Position numbers and translations under genes: made by a program | Shown: piece after piece, positions 45,628 to 53,968 of the stretch | How the letters are laid out: every line of letters begins with the position of its first letter | How positions within the stretch are numbered: the first letter of the stretch is position 1 | Notes under the pieces: generated by a model | The model's input: only the letters and a program-made list of their open reading frames with translations | Databases searched by the model: none | What the model was told of the DNA's origin: nothing | Assembly: GCF_000711235.1 (NCBI RefSeq) | Contig: NZ_JOMI01000002.1 | Coordinates: 186,001 to 250,000, forward strand | DNA from: Prevotella sp. 10(H) | GTDB lineage: Bacteria > Bacteroidota > Bacteroidia > Bacteroidales > Dysgonomonadaceae | Direction of reading: 5' to 3' | Length of the DNA stretch: 64,000 bases

Positions 45628-46074
45628 TTATTTCTGAGAAAGCAAAGGATAATCTATAACATTGTTGTTTACCTGCATTTGCTTTACGGAAAGAAAGTTA
45701 TTGTTCTCATCGTATACGTGAACCAATATATCCGATTTGTTTGACCAGTCTTCTGCCTTGTTGTCCCATTTCGTATAAGCTACATAAGAGAGCATATCAT
45801 TTTCACCGTAGATGTATGTATAATTGCTTGAATTTACCCATCCTTTTTCATTGTTCCATGTACTTGTTGTTTTTTCCAGTACATTTCCTTTTTCGTCGTA
45901 GTGGTAGAATTCCTTGCTAAGTGGTTTTGCGGTTTCTTTATCCAAAGTCACATATTCTTTTTTTGTTCCGGATTCGTTGCTTTCCACATTGCTGTAAGTT
46001 ATTACATTCTTTGCGCTTAGGTTAGTTACTGAAACTAATACTGCGAATACTGAAGTTAAAATTGCTGCGTTCAT
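45628..46074 (-). CDS. DUF3836 secreted protein, copy C
   Basis: The 148-residue product has signal peptide MNAAILTSVFAVLVSVTNLS, then SNVESNESGTKKEYVTLDKE, FYHYDEKGNVLEKTTSTWNN, EKGWVNSSNYTYIYGENDML and SDILVHVYDENNNFL. It resembles copy A more than B in the tail. Its promoter differs from those of A and B: a -33/-7 element and a dyad lie upstream. Function unknown. Confidence 0.8.
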   Translation of the reverse strand: MNAAILTSVFAVLVSVTNLSAKNVITYSNVESNESGTKKEYVTLDKETAKPLSKEFYHYDEKGNVLEKTTSTWNNEKGWVNSSNYTYIYGENDMLSYVAYTKWDNKAEDWSNKSDILVHVYDENNNFLSVKQMQVNNNVIDYPLLSQK

Positions 46075-46113
46075 GATTGTATATTTTAAAAGTTATTGTT
46101 TGTTATTTTACTA

Positions 46114-46135
46114 GTGTATTACTAAACTAGTACAC
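46114..46135. promoter_or_regulatory. Operator-like dyad before DUF3836 copy C
   Basis: GTGTATTACTAAACTAGTAC (46114-46133, then AC) is an imperfect 22-base palindrome, GTGTAnTAnT...AnTAnTACAC, 16 of 22 positions symmetric, with a nested ACTAGT pair. It lies just downstream of the -7 element, over the likely transcription start, a place typical of a repressor site. The half-sites resemble those of small GntR regulators; that is a guess. Confidence 0.55.
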
Positions 46136-46137
46136 TG

Positions 46138-46168
46138 CAAATGTAAGTGAAGTTTTTGACATACCAAA
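46138..46168 (-). promoter_or_regulatory. Consensus Bacteroidetes promoter for DUF3836 copy C
   Basis: On the - strand, TTTG (46165-46168), 19 bases, then TACATTTG (46138-46145): a full -33/-7 pair, 64 bases before the ATG. Confidence 0.7.
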
Positions 46169-46263
46169 TTTTTCAGCAACTTTTTTTAGAAAAAAATAAA
46201 AATATTTTATAATATATTGATAATCAGTAGTAACTTTGAAGAAGTTTTTTGGTAAATTATTCG

Positions 46264-46271
46264 TAATTTTG
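46264..46271 (+). promoter_or_regulatory. Bacteroidetes -7 element for nitrilase gene
   Basis: TAATTTTG matches TAnnTTTG, 33 bases before the ATG at 46305. A second match, TAACTTTG, lies at 46231-46238. No TTTG at the ideal distance from either. Confidence 0.45.
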
Positions 46272-46304
46272 GAAATCTTTTAATTATAACCAATCTGATA
46301 CCGA

Positions 46305-47258
46305 ATGTATAACCTGAAAATAGCTACAGCACAATTCGAAAACAAAAGCGGGGACAAAGAATACAACCTGAGTATAATAGATAAAATGTCCGGTGGTGCG
46401 GCAAAAGCAGGAGCCGATGTAATCGCGTTCCATGAATGTTCCATAACCGGCTATACATTTGCCCGCCACTTGTCCAGAGAGCAAATGCTGGATTTAGCAG
46501 AATTGATTCCCGAAGGGGAAAGTGTGAAGCAGCTTATCAGTATAGCAAAGAAAAACAGGATAACTATCCTCGCCGGGCTATTTGAAAAAACATCAGACAG
46601 AGAGTTATATAAAGCTTATATTTGTGTCGATTCTTCCGGTATGAAAGCAAAATACCGGAAACTACATCCTTTTATAAACAAATACCTGAAACCGGGGAAT
46701 GAATATGTTGTGTTTGAAATAAAGGGCTGGAAATGCGGCGTCCTTATTTGCTATGATAATAACATAATAGAAAATGTAAGGGCAACTACTCTTCTCGGCG
46801 CAGAGGTGATCTTCATGCCGCATGTTACTATGTGCACCCCTTCTACCCGTCCCGGAGCCGGTTTTGTTGAGCCTCAATTGTGGTATAATAAAGAACAAAA
46901 TCCTACATCGCTCAGGGCAGAGTTCAACAGCCTGAAAGGCAGGGCGTGGCTGATGAAGTGGCTTCCTGCCCGTGCATATGATAATGGTATATATGCGGTA
47001 TTTTCTAATCCTATAGGAATGGATGACGACCAATTGAAAAACGGATGCTCTATGATAGTAGATCCTTTCGGAGATATACTGGCAGAGTGTACATCATTGG
47101 GGGATGAATTTGTATTAGCTACCTGTACCCGCAATAAACTCGTCGAATGCGGGGCTTACCGCTATAAGAAAGCAAGGCGTCCCGATTTATACAGGGATAT
47201 AATAGGCATGGAACATGAGCCGGAACAAAAAGTAGTGTGGCTGAATATGGAAAAATAA
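46305..47258 (+). CDS. Nitrilase-superfamily carbon-nitrogen hydrolase
   Basis: A cytosolic amidase or nitrilase. The 317 residues keep the catalytic triad: Glu44 in AFHECSITGY, Lys119 in KAKYRKLHPF, Cys149 in CGVLICYDNN. The fold runs from MYNLKIATAQFENKSGDKEY to the C-terminal YRYKKARRPDLYRDII. The substrate is unknown; candidates include omega-amides and N-carbamoyl compounds. It is a single gene divergent from the DUF3836 cluster. Confidence 0.88.
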   Translation: MYNLKIATAQFENKSGDKEYNLSIIDKMSGGAAKAGADVIAFHECSITGYTFARHLSREQMLDLAELIPEGESVKQLISIAKKNRITILAGLFEKTSDRELYKAYICVDSSGMKAKYRKLHPFINKYLKPGNEYVVFEIKGWKCGVLICYDNNIIENVRATTLLGAEVIFMPHVTMCTPSTRPGAGFVEPQLWYNKEQNPTSLRAEFNSLKGRAWLMKWLPARAYDNGIYAVFSNPIGMDDDQLKNGCSMIVDPFGDILAECTSLGDEFVLATCTRNKLVECGAYRYKKARRPDLYRDIIGMEHEPEQKVVWLNMEK

Positions 47259-47321
47259 TATCAGGCTCTGGAATAAGCCTTAATATTTATTATAAAACGC
47301 ACAAGTAAATACTATTATCTT

Positions 47322-47329
47322 TACTTTTG
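47322..47329 (+). promoter_or_regulatory. Bacteroidetes -7 element for S8 protease gene
   Basis: TACTTTTG, 18 bases before the ATG at 47348. An in-frame TTG at 47327 lies inside this element, which argues for the ATG as the true start. Confidence 0.5.
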
Positions 47330-47347
47330 TACAAAACATATTACAAA

Positions 47348-48733
47348 ATGAAAAAGATTACTTTACTAGGTGGTTTTATCCTTTTATTTTCTTCTTTGTT
47401 TTCGCAGGAATACAATTATAAATTCCGGCTGACATTGAAAGATAAAGGACAGACGCACTACACAATTGACAAGCCGGAAGAATTCCTCTCTTCAAAATCT
47501 ATCGAAAGACGTCAGAAACAAGGAATCGCAATAGATGCGACAGACCTTCCAATTTCACAGGACTACCTGAAAGCCATAGAGGCGGTCGGCGGCGTTATTG
47601 TTGCTAAAAGTAAATGGCTGGGTTCGGTAAGTGTTCATTGCAGCGACAGTGCAATGGTAGAAAAATACAAGGAACTGCCTTTTGTTTCCGATGCCTTATT
47701 TGTATGGAAAGGTAAACCTAAAGGTGAAGCCCGCAAGGATAGCATTATCAATTATCCGGCAAAAGAAATGGTTACCTTCGGAGATTATTATGCCCGCTCG
47801 GGTACAAATATAAAGATGAATAACGGCCAGTATCTGCACGATGCCGGATTTAAGGGCAAAGGTATGACGATTGCCGTTATCGATGCCGGATTCAATCATC
47901 TCCCTCAGATAGAGATGCTCGATAACCTCGATATAAAAGGCCATAAAGGATTTGTATATGAGAATGAAGATGTATACAGCAATGCTAATCAGCACGGGCT
48001 GAATGTGCTTTCATGCATAGGTACAAACAAACCGATGCAATTTGTCGGCACTGCGCCGGAAGCGAGTTTTTGGCTGCTGGGTTCGGAAGATGCCCGCAGT
48101 GAGTTCCCTATAGAGGAAGACTATTGGGCGACAGCCATAGAGTATGCGGATAGTGTAGGGGTGTATGTTGTAAATACTTCGCTCGGATATAATAATTTCG
48201 ACAGTCCGGCAAAAAGCTATACACATAAAGATATTGACGGTAAAACTGCATATATTTCACGTGCAGCAGACGGGGCAGCCCAAAAAGGTATGCTTGTAGT
48301 GGTAAGCGCCGGAAATTCAGGTGACTCGGAATGGGTGAAAATTACTCCGCCGTCCGATGCTTTCAATGTGTTGACTGTAGGAGCTATCATGAGTGACTCT
48401 ACTGTTGTCGGGTTCAGTTCGCGCGGACTGACTGCCGACCTTCGTATAAAGCCCGACGTTATGGCTCTGGGATTGAGGGCTGCAACGATTGCCGATAATG
48501 GCTTATTAAGTTATAAAGCGGGAACATCTTTCTCATCGCCTATCATGTGCGGCATGGTTGCCTGTTTGTGGCAGGCTTTCCCTACATTGACAAATAAGGA
48601 AATAATACAGGTAGTCAGGGAATCGTCCGATAATTATGAAACACCCGATCAGGATTATGGATACGGTATTCCTGATATGAAAAAAGCAATGGAAATAGCC
48701 CAAGCGCGTGTAGATAAAAAATCCGGAAAATGA
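47348..48733 (+). CDS. S8-family (subtilisin-like) secreted serine protease
   Basis: The 461-residue product has a signal peptide (MKKITLLGGFILLFSSLFSQ) and a prodomain with EEFLSSKSIERRQKQGIAID, common in Bacteroidetes S8 proteases. The triad is Asp179 (IAVIDAGFN), His216 (NQHGLNVLS) and Ser394 (GTSFSSP); the oxyanion Asn is in VSAGNSGDS. No C-terminal sorting domain (T9SS CTD) is visible. The stop overlaps the xseA start by four bases, so the two are cotranscribed despite unrelated roles. Confidence 0.93.
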   Translation: MKKITLLGGFILLFSSLFSQEYNYKFRLTLKDKGQTHYTIDKPEEFLSSKSIERRQKQGIAIDATDLPISQDYLKAIEAVGGVIVAKSKWLGSVSVHCSDSAMVEKYKELPFVSDALFVWKGKPKGEARKDSIINYPAKEMVTFGDYYARSGTNIKMNNGQYLHDAGFKGKGMTIAVIDAGFNHLPQIEMLDNLDIKGHKGFVYENEDVYSNANQHGLNVLSCIGTNKPMQFVGTAPEASFWLLGSEDARSEFPIEEDYWATAIEYADSVGVYVVNTSLGYNNFDSPAKSYTHKDIDGKTAYISRAADGAAQKGMLVVVSAGNSGDSEWVKITPPSDAFNVLTVGAIMSDSTVVGFSSRGLTADLRIKPDVMALGLRAATIADNGLLSYKAGTSFSSPIMCGMVACLWQAFPTLTNKEIIQVVRESSDNYETPDQDYGYGIPDMKKAMEIAQARVDKKSGK

Positions 48734-50097
48734 ATAACTCCGCCATCTCCCTCTACGAACTGAATAATCTGATAAAGGGTGTCCTTACAGACAGCCTACC
48801 GGAGATGGTTTGGATAAGGGCGGAGATGAGTGACGTGCGTGTTAACCAGAATGGGCACTGTTATCTTGAATTCATAGAAAAAGACCGTAAAGGAAAAACA
48901 CTTGTAGCTAAAGCCCGTGGCATGATATGGGCGAATACATTCCATTTGCTCAGGGCGTATTTTGAAAATTCTACAAAGCAGACATTTTCATCGGGGTTGA
49001 AAGTGTTGGTACAGGTGAGTGTCGAATTTCACGAACTGTACGGGTTCAGCCTGACGGTTCACGATATCGACCCTAGTTATACACTGGGTGATCAGGCGTT
49101 AAACCGTGCAACTATCCTGCGGCAGCTGGAAGAAGACGGCGTATTAAATCTAAATAAAGAATTGGAACTACCCGTTCCGACAAACCGTGTAGCTATCATA
49201 TCTTCGCCTACCGCTGCCGGATATGAGGATTTTCTCGACCAACTGAACCGCAATGCTTTCGGATTTGTCTTTTATACAAAGCTCTTTCCGGCAATTATGC
49301 AGGGCGACAGGTCGGAAGAATCTATTATATACGCACTGGAACGCATTTATGAATATCAGAATTGCTTTGATGCGGTAGTAATCATACGGGGTGGGGGAGC
49401 CACTTCCGACCTCAGCAGCTTCGACTCCTATCTGCTTGCTGCCAGTTGTGCACAGTTTCCTCTACCGATAATTACCGGTATCGGACACGAGCGCGACGAA
49501 ACGGTGCTTGATATTGTAGCCCATACGCGGGCAAAAACACCTACGGCAGTCGCCGAATTCCTGATAGATAACCTGTCGGATACAGCTACGGAATTATCTG
49601 AGATTTCTCATGATATTGTCACATTAGTATCGCAGCGTCTGCAGGACGAAGCGGTGCTCCTGAGCGTTTTCGAAACAAAGAATACATTCATTCTGAAAGG
49701 ATGGTATAAAGAGCAGGAGAGTATTCTTTCTTCCGCAAAGAGTGTTCTTAAAAAAGGTATGCTTCGTATACAGAAAGAAAACCAACAGGCATTTACTTTA
49801 TTGGAAGATGTATTAAAGAAAAGGTCAAAGCAATTGGTTAAAGATGGACTGGACGAATTTGCATCTATAGAAGATACGCTGAAGAAAGGTATACAACAAC
49901 AATATAAGAATGAATCAATCAAACTCGATACCCTCGAAAAACATCTTCATCTGTCTTCTCCCGAAAATATTCTGAAAAAAGGTTATACGCTGACAATGAA
50001 AGATGGAAAAGTAATAAAACGGAGCACAATATTAAATCAGGGAGATGAGATAATTACCGTTTTTACAGACGGGGAAATAGAATCTATTGTAAAGTAA
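48730..50097 (+). CDS. xseA: Exodeoxyribonuclease VII large subunit
   Basis: XseA with XseB degrades single-stranded DNA in both directions. The 455 residues carry the N-terminal OB fold (ISLYELNNLIKGVLTDSLPE, VWIRAEMSDVRVNQNGHCYL), the catalytic core (SSPTAAGYEDFLDQL, VVIIRGGGATSDLSSFDSYL, ITGIGHERDETVLDIVAHTR with TPTAVAEFL) and a long coiled coil (about residues 275-400) that binds XseB. It begins ATGA-overlapped with the protease gene. The small subunit lies 1.2 kb downstream beyond a WG-repeat gene. Confidence 0.96.
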   Translation: MNNSAISLYELNNLIKGVLTDSLPEMVWIRAEMSDVRVNQNGHCYLEFIEKDRKGKTLVAKARGMIWANTFHLLRAYFENSTKQTFSSGLKVLVQVSVEFHELYGFSLTVHDIDPSYTLGDQALNRATILRQLEEDGVLNLNKELELPVPTNRVAIISSPTAAGYEDFLDQLNRNAFGFVFYTKLFPAIMQGDRSEESIIYALERIYEYQNCFDAVVIIRGGGATSDLSSFDSYLLAASCAQFPLPIITGIGHERDETVLDIVAHTRAKTPTAVAEFLIDNLSDTATELSEISHDIVTLVSQRLQDEAVLLSVFETKNTFILKGWYKEQESILSSAKSVLKKGMLRIQKENQQAFTLLEDVLKKRSKQLVKDGLDEFASIEDTLKKGIQQQYKNESIKLDTLEKHLHLSSPENILKKGYTLTMKDGKVIKRSTILNQGDEIITVFTDGEIESIVK

Positions 50098-50106
50098 TAT
50101 TATAGA

Positions 50107-51162
50107 ATGAACACTGATAAGAAACCGATTCCTTACTCCTACGCATTCAGCTTTACGGATGGTATGGCGCATATCATACGTAAGTCGGGCACAGGCTTTA
50201 TCAATAAATACGGTGAGCTTGCCGTGCCCTGCATATATGAGATGGCATACAGCTATTTTGACGGATTGGCACTTGTGCAGAAGAATAAGAAAGTCGGTTT
50301 TATAGATAAATCGGGGAATGTAGTTGTACCTATCGAGTACGACCATGCCGACGCTTTCTCTGAAGACTTAGCCGGAGTAATGAAAGATGGAAAATGGGGA
50401 TTTATCGACAAACAGGGAAAAATTGTTATTCCATTTAAATATATAGGATGCAACTGGTTCTCAGAAGGTCTTTGCTGTGTGTTCGAAGAGGGAGTAGCAG
50501 GAGTAATAGATAAGCAAGGGAATTTGGTTATTCCTTATGGTATTTATGAAGAAGTCATGGACTTCAATGACGGGCTTGCTTATGCATACAAAGGCGGGCA
50601 TGGCGGATATATAGACAGAACAGGCAAAGAAGTCATCCCTTTTATTTACGACTGTAAAGGTAGTGGAAAGGTTAAGGACGGACTTATATGTATATCCAAA
50701 AACGGTAAATGGGGCGTATTAGATAAAGACGGTAACGAAGTCATTCCGTTTATTTACGATGATATGGGATTAGAGTTTTCCGAAGAATTGCTTGCCGTGA
50801 GAAAGGATGGTAAATTTGGCTGTATCGATAAGCAAGGTAATGAGGCTATACCATTCATATATGACGACCTTTTCAGCTTTTCCGAAGGCCGCGCTGCTGC
50901 CCGCTTAGGAAATCGGTGGGGTTTTATAAATAAGGAAAATAAAGCTGTTGTGCCTTTTGCATTCGAGTCGGTTTACAGCTATTCCGAAGGATTGGCATTG
51001 GTGATGCAAAAAGGACGGAATGCTTACTTTATAGATAAGAACGGAGAAGCTGTTATTTATTTAAAAAGAAGTTATAACATACTGGATTATTCAAAGATTG
51101 TGTTTCTGGCTTTGGCTTTAGCTGCACTTATATTTATGCTGGTCAGAGCTTTTATTAGTTGA
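50107..51162 (+). CDS. WG-repeat protein with C-terminal membrane anchor
   Basis: The 351 residues consist of about nine WG/KWG beta repeats of 33-36 residues (VGFIDKSGNVVVPIEYDHAD, KWGFIDKQGKIVIPFKYIGC, KWGVLDKDGNEVIPFIYDDM and similar). A single hydrophobic helix, IVFLALALAALIFMLVRAFI, ends the protein. There is no N-terminal signal, so it may be tail-anchored with the repeats in the cytosol. WG repeats are presumed scaffolds. It starts nine bases after xseA, inside what is otherwise the xseA-xseB gene pair. Confidence 0.85.
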   Translation: MNTDKKPIPYSYAFSFTDGMAHIIRKSGTGFINKYGELAVPCIYEMAYSYFDGLALVQKNKKVGFIDKSGNVVVPIEYDHADAFSEDLAGVMKDGKWGFIDKQGKIVIPFKYIGCNWFSEGLCCVFEEGVAGVIDKQGNLVIPYGIYEEVMDFNDGLAYAYKGGHGGYIDRTGKEVIPFIYDCKGSGKVKDGLICISKNGKWGVLDKDGNEVIPFIYDDMGLEFSEELLAVRKDGKFGCIDKQGNEAIPFIYDDLFSFSEGRAAARLGNRWGFINKENKAVVPFAFESVYSYSEGLALVMQKGRNAYFIDKNGEAVIYLKRSYNILDYSKIVFLALALAALIFMLVRAFIS

Positions 51163-51273
51163 CAATGGAATATTCTCGCTGTAAATTGTCAGCTATCCAC
51201 TGTCAACCGTCCATTAAAAAACTTGTAACTCGTAACTGTCCGCAGTGCAAAGTAACTTGTAACAAAAAAAAAT
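51163..51273 (+). repeat. Low-complexity direct and inverted repeats before xseB
   Basis: The spacer contains near-repeats TTGTCAGCTATCCACTGTCAA and CTTGTAACTCGTAACTGTCC followed by AGTAACTTGTAAC. TAACTCGTAACT also occurs at 1056-1067, but a 12-base match alone is expected by chance. The patchy repeat style resembles small interspersed elements of Bacteroidetes. Confidence 0.35.
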
Positions 51274-51471
51274 ATGGCAAAGAAAGAACAAACATATGGC
51301 GAGGCCATGCAGGAATTGCAGGATATCATGTACCGCATCGAAAATGAAGACCTCGATGTAGATATCCTTCTCGAAGAAGTGAAGAAAGCTGCAACCCTTA
51401 TCAAATTCTGTAAGGACAAATTGCAGAAAACGAATGTAGAAATACAAAAGATACTGGATAAAATAGAATGA
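51274..51471 (+). CDS. xseB: Exodeoxyribonuclease VII small subunit
   Basis: The 65-residue all-helical partner of XseA: MAKKEQTYGEAMQELQDIMY, then RIENEDLDVDILLEEVKKAA, LIKFCKDKLQKTNVEIQKIL. This is the XseB pattern, with the conserved LEEVKKAA-LIKFCKDKL stretch. Its stop overlaps the ispD start by four bases. It is separated from xseA by the WG-repeat gene. Confidence 0.93.
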   Translation: MAKKEQTYGEAMQELQDIMYRIENEDLDVDILLEEVKKAATLIKFCKDKLQKTNVEIQKILDKIE

Positions 51472-52142
51472 GCCGGAAAAGTGTCATTATAGTTGCCGGA
51501 GGTAAAGGGCTTCGCATGGGTTGCGACCTGCCGAAGCAGTTTATCCCTGTTGCGGGTAAGCCTGTGTTGATGCGGACTATCGAAGCATTCTATAATTACG
51601 ATAATAATATAAATATCGTATTGGTTTTACCCTTATCTCACCAAAATTACTGGAGGGAATTATGCGCTGAATATCACTTTACCATAGCTCATGAAATAGC
51701 TACGGGAGGAGAAACGCGTTTTCACTCTGTAAAAAATGGCCTTGCTATGGTTGAAAACGGTATAGTAGGTGTACAGGACGGTGTAAGGCCGTTTGCTTCG
51801 AAAGAAATGATTGCACGCTGTTTTGATGCAGCAGAACGATACCCTGCCGTCATTCCCGTAATCGATTCTACCGACAGCCTTCGTGAAATGGTTGGCGAAG
51901 AAAAGAGCAGGATAATAGATCGCTCGAAAATCCGGCTTGTACAGACTCCGCAGGTATTCCATACCGATATTTTGAAAAAAGCGTACGAAACCGAATATAA
52001 AGATACATTTACCGATGATGCCTCCGTTGTGGAAGCAGTGGGCATAAACGTGCATCTGGTAAGGGGAGAGGTTACGAATATAAAAATTACTACTCCGTTG
52101 GATTTGAAAATCGGGGAGTTGATAGTAGATTCACCTTTATAA
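51468..52142 (+). CDS. ispD: 2-C-methyl-D-erythritol 4-phosphate cytidylyltransferase
   Basis: It couples CTP to methylerythritol phosphate in the MEP isoprenoid pathway. The 224 residues show the nucleotide-binding IIVAGGKGLRMGCDLPKQFI, the VQDGVRPFASKEMI segment, and the substrate loop VQTPQVFHTDILKKAYE with TDDASVVEAVG. Length and motifs are normal. It is translationally coupled to xseB. Confidence 0.96.
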   Translation: MSRKSVIIVAGGKGLRMGCDLPKQFIPVAGKPVLMRTIEAFYNYDNNINIVLVLPLSHQNYWRELCAEYHFTIAHEIATGGETRFHSVKNGLAMVENGIVGVQDGVRPFASKEMIARCFDAAERYPAVIPVIDSTDSLREMVGEEKSRIIDRSKIRLVQTPQVFHTDILKKAYETEYKDTFTDDASVVEAVGINVHLVRGEVTNIKITTPLDLKIGELIVDSPL

Positions 52143-52149
52143 TAGATCT

Positions 52150-52527
52150 ATGGATAAAGAAGAAATTATCAAAGATTTTGTGAAGCAATTCTATAAAGAA
52201 AAGCAGTCATTTTATAATACTTGTTGCGTCAAAGAATATGTAGAAGATAAAGGAGCTCTAACCACAAAACTTGTTTCGGATTTGAAACTGAGTGAAGTGC
52301 AGCGGCCTGTATTCGAGAAATTTGTAGATACATTGCTGACGGATGTGTTCTATACTATTTTGTTAGGAATAGACGGAGAATCGAGTATCGGAGATCTTTA
52401 TCAGACATATAAGATAATTGATGAAAAAGGCACCGATCTTTCGGGAGGGGATATTGAGGCATATGCTTATGAATATTTTCATGGCGGCTTGTATGAAAAA
52501 GAAGATAAAAACCAAAGAAATACCTGA
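52150..52527 (+). CDS. Conserved hypothetical protein, 125 residues
   Basis: No named family recognised. The sequence is mostly helical (MDKEEIIKDFVKQFYKEKQS, EVQRPVFEKFVDTLLTDVFY) with a distinctive TILLGIDGESSIGDLYQTYK stretch near the middle. I recall similar ILLGLDGxxSIGxxQQTY stretches in other uncharacterised small bacterial proteins. There is no signal or membrane segment. Its stop shares a base with the next start (TGATG), coupling it to the DUF1801 gene. Confidence 0.65.
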   Translation: MDKEEIIKDFVKQFYKEKQSFYNTCCVKEYVEDKGALTTKLVSDLKLSEVQRPVFEKFVDTLLTDVFYTILLGIDGESSIGDLYQTYKIIDEKGTDLSGGDIEAYAYEYFHGGLYEKEDKNQRNT

Positions 52528-52898
52528 TGCTAGATACTCTCTCAGATTTTTATCTTCAACAGGAAGAACCGCAAAGAAGCTGTTTGTTCGCTTTACGGAG
52601 CATTATTCTGAACTTGGATAACGATGTTTCAGAAACGATGAAATATGGGATGCCCTGTTTTTGTTATAGGCAAAAGATGTTTTGCTATTTGTGGACTGAT
52701 AAGAAAACCAACGAACCCTATATTTTGATGGTGGAAGGTAAATATCTGGACTATCCAGAATTGGAACAGGGAGAGCGTTCCCGCATGAAAATACTTAGAG
52801 TCGACCCAAGTGAAGATTTGCCTGTTGAAACAATTGAATTAATATTAAATCATGCGTTGGACTTGTATAAAAACGGCACGATAAAAATAAAGAACTGA
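52527..52898 (+). CDS. DUF1801 / YdhG-like protein
   Basis: The 123-residue product has the DUF1801 pattern: the LRSIILNLDNDVSETMKYGM helix with the family [EK]xxKYGMP motif, FCYRQKMFCYLWTDKKTNEP strand pair, and a C-terminal ETIELILNHALDLYK helix. Function is unknown. The overlapped start and short upstream gap put it in one operon with the 125-residue gene and the M20 enzyme three bases downstream. Confidence 0.75.
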   Translation: MLDTLSDFYLQQEEPQRSCLFALRSIILNLDNDVSETMKYGMPCFCYRQKMFCYLWTDKKTNEPYILMVEGKYLDYPELEQGERSRMKILRVDPSEDLPVETIELILNHALDLYKNGTIKIKN

Positions 52899-52900
52899 TT

Positions 52901-53968
52901 ATGGAATACGATATCGACGCACTATACTATAATGCAGTAGACCTGCTGAAAGAAATGATTGAAACACCTTCTTTCAGTAGGGAAGAACATAATGTAGCTG
53001 AAATAATAGCCGCCTATATGCGGAAAATGGGATTCGAACCGCAGCGGAAAGGTAATAACCTCTGGATTCAAAGCAAAGATTTTGAAGAATCGAAGCCTAC
53101 TATCCTGCTCAATTCGCATATGGATACCGTACGGCCTGTTTCTGGCTGGACAAAAGACCCTTTCACTCCCGAAACAGAAGATGATACATTATATGGTTTA
53201 GGAAGTAATGATGCGGGTGCGCCGTTTGTTTGCCTGCTGCATGCATTTTTCGTATTGACTGCCAAAAAGCAGGATTATAACCTTATTTTTCTTGCATCCT
53301 GTGAAGAAGAAATTTCCGGAAAGGACGGAGCAGAATCTGTAGTTCCTCTTCTTCCCGAAATAGAATTCGGCATAGTGGGTGAACCGACTCAAATGAATCC
53401 GGCTATTGCCGAAAAAGGTCTGCTTGTACTGGATTGTACGGCCTATGGTAAAGCAGGGCACGCTGCCCGTGATGAGGGTGAGAATGCCATTTATAAGGCA
53501 ATGAAAGATATCGAATGGTTCAGAACCTACCAGTTCCCGAAAGTCAGCGAATTACTCGGGCCGGTAAAGATGACCGTCAGTATGATAAATGCCGGTACAC
53601 AGCATAATGTGGTTCCCGATAAATGCGACTTTGTAGTGGATGTACGCAGTAATGAACTTTATAGCAATCAGGAATTGTTCGGACTGATAGATGACCAGAC
53701 CTCCTGCGAGATTAAGCCCCGCTCATTCCGGCTCAATTCTTCCCGCATTGCATTGGAAAATCCGTTTGTTCAACGAGCGATAATTATCGGAAAAGAACCT
53801 TATGGTTCGCCGACATTGTCCGACCAGACTTTTATGCCTTTTCCCACTTTAAAAATGGGGCCCGGAGATTCGGCCCGTTCACATACGGCAAACGAATATA
53901 TATTGCTGAGTGAAATAAGGGAAGGCATCGAGTTATACATAAAGCTACTCGACGGATTACGCCTGTGA
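52901..53968 (+). CDS. M20-family metallo-deacylase (ArgE/DapE-like)
   Basis: A 355-residue zinc amidohydrolase. The metal ligands are visible: His in NSHMDTVRPVSGW, Asp in GSNDAGAPFV, the EE pair in SCEEEISGKDG, and Asp/Glu in GEPTQMNPAIAEKG. The C-terminal GPGDSARSHTANEYILLSEI holds the last His. In Bacteroidetes this type often removes acetyl or succinyl groups in arginine synthesis, but specificity cannot be read here. It overlaps the convergent kup gene by 12 bases. Confidence 0.88.
   Translation: MEYDIDALYYNAVDLLKEMIETPSFSREEHNVAEIIAAYMRKMGFEPQRKGNNLWIQSKDFEESKPTILLNSHMDTVRPVSGWTKDPFTPETEDDTLYGLGSNDAGAPFVCLLHAFFVLTAKKQDYNLIFLASCEEEISGKDGAESVVPLLPEIEFGIVGEPTQMNPAIAEKGLLVLDCTAYGKAGHAARDEGENAIYKAMKDIEWFRTYQFPKVSELLGPVKMTVSMINAGTQHNVVPDKCDFVVDVRSNELYSNQELFGLIDDQTSCEIKPRSFRLNSSRIALENPFVQRAIIIGKEPYGSPTLSDQTFMPFPTLKMGPGDSARSHTANEYILLSEIREGIELYIKLLDGLRL

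Noticed and set aside
46138-46155. Possible sigma-54 site before DUF3836 copy C
   Set aside because: A TTGCA-like -12 exists on the - strand but the -24 GG is missing; the -33/-7 pair explains the region better.
47327-47347. TTG start for the S8 protease
   Set aside because: It lies inside the TACTTTTG promoter element; the ATG at 47348 opens a clean signal peptide.
48776-48802. GTGTCCTTACAGACAGCC inside xseA resembling the shared terminator
   Set aside because: It is coding sequence near the conserved N-terminus of XseA, has no T-run and lacks the full palindrome.
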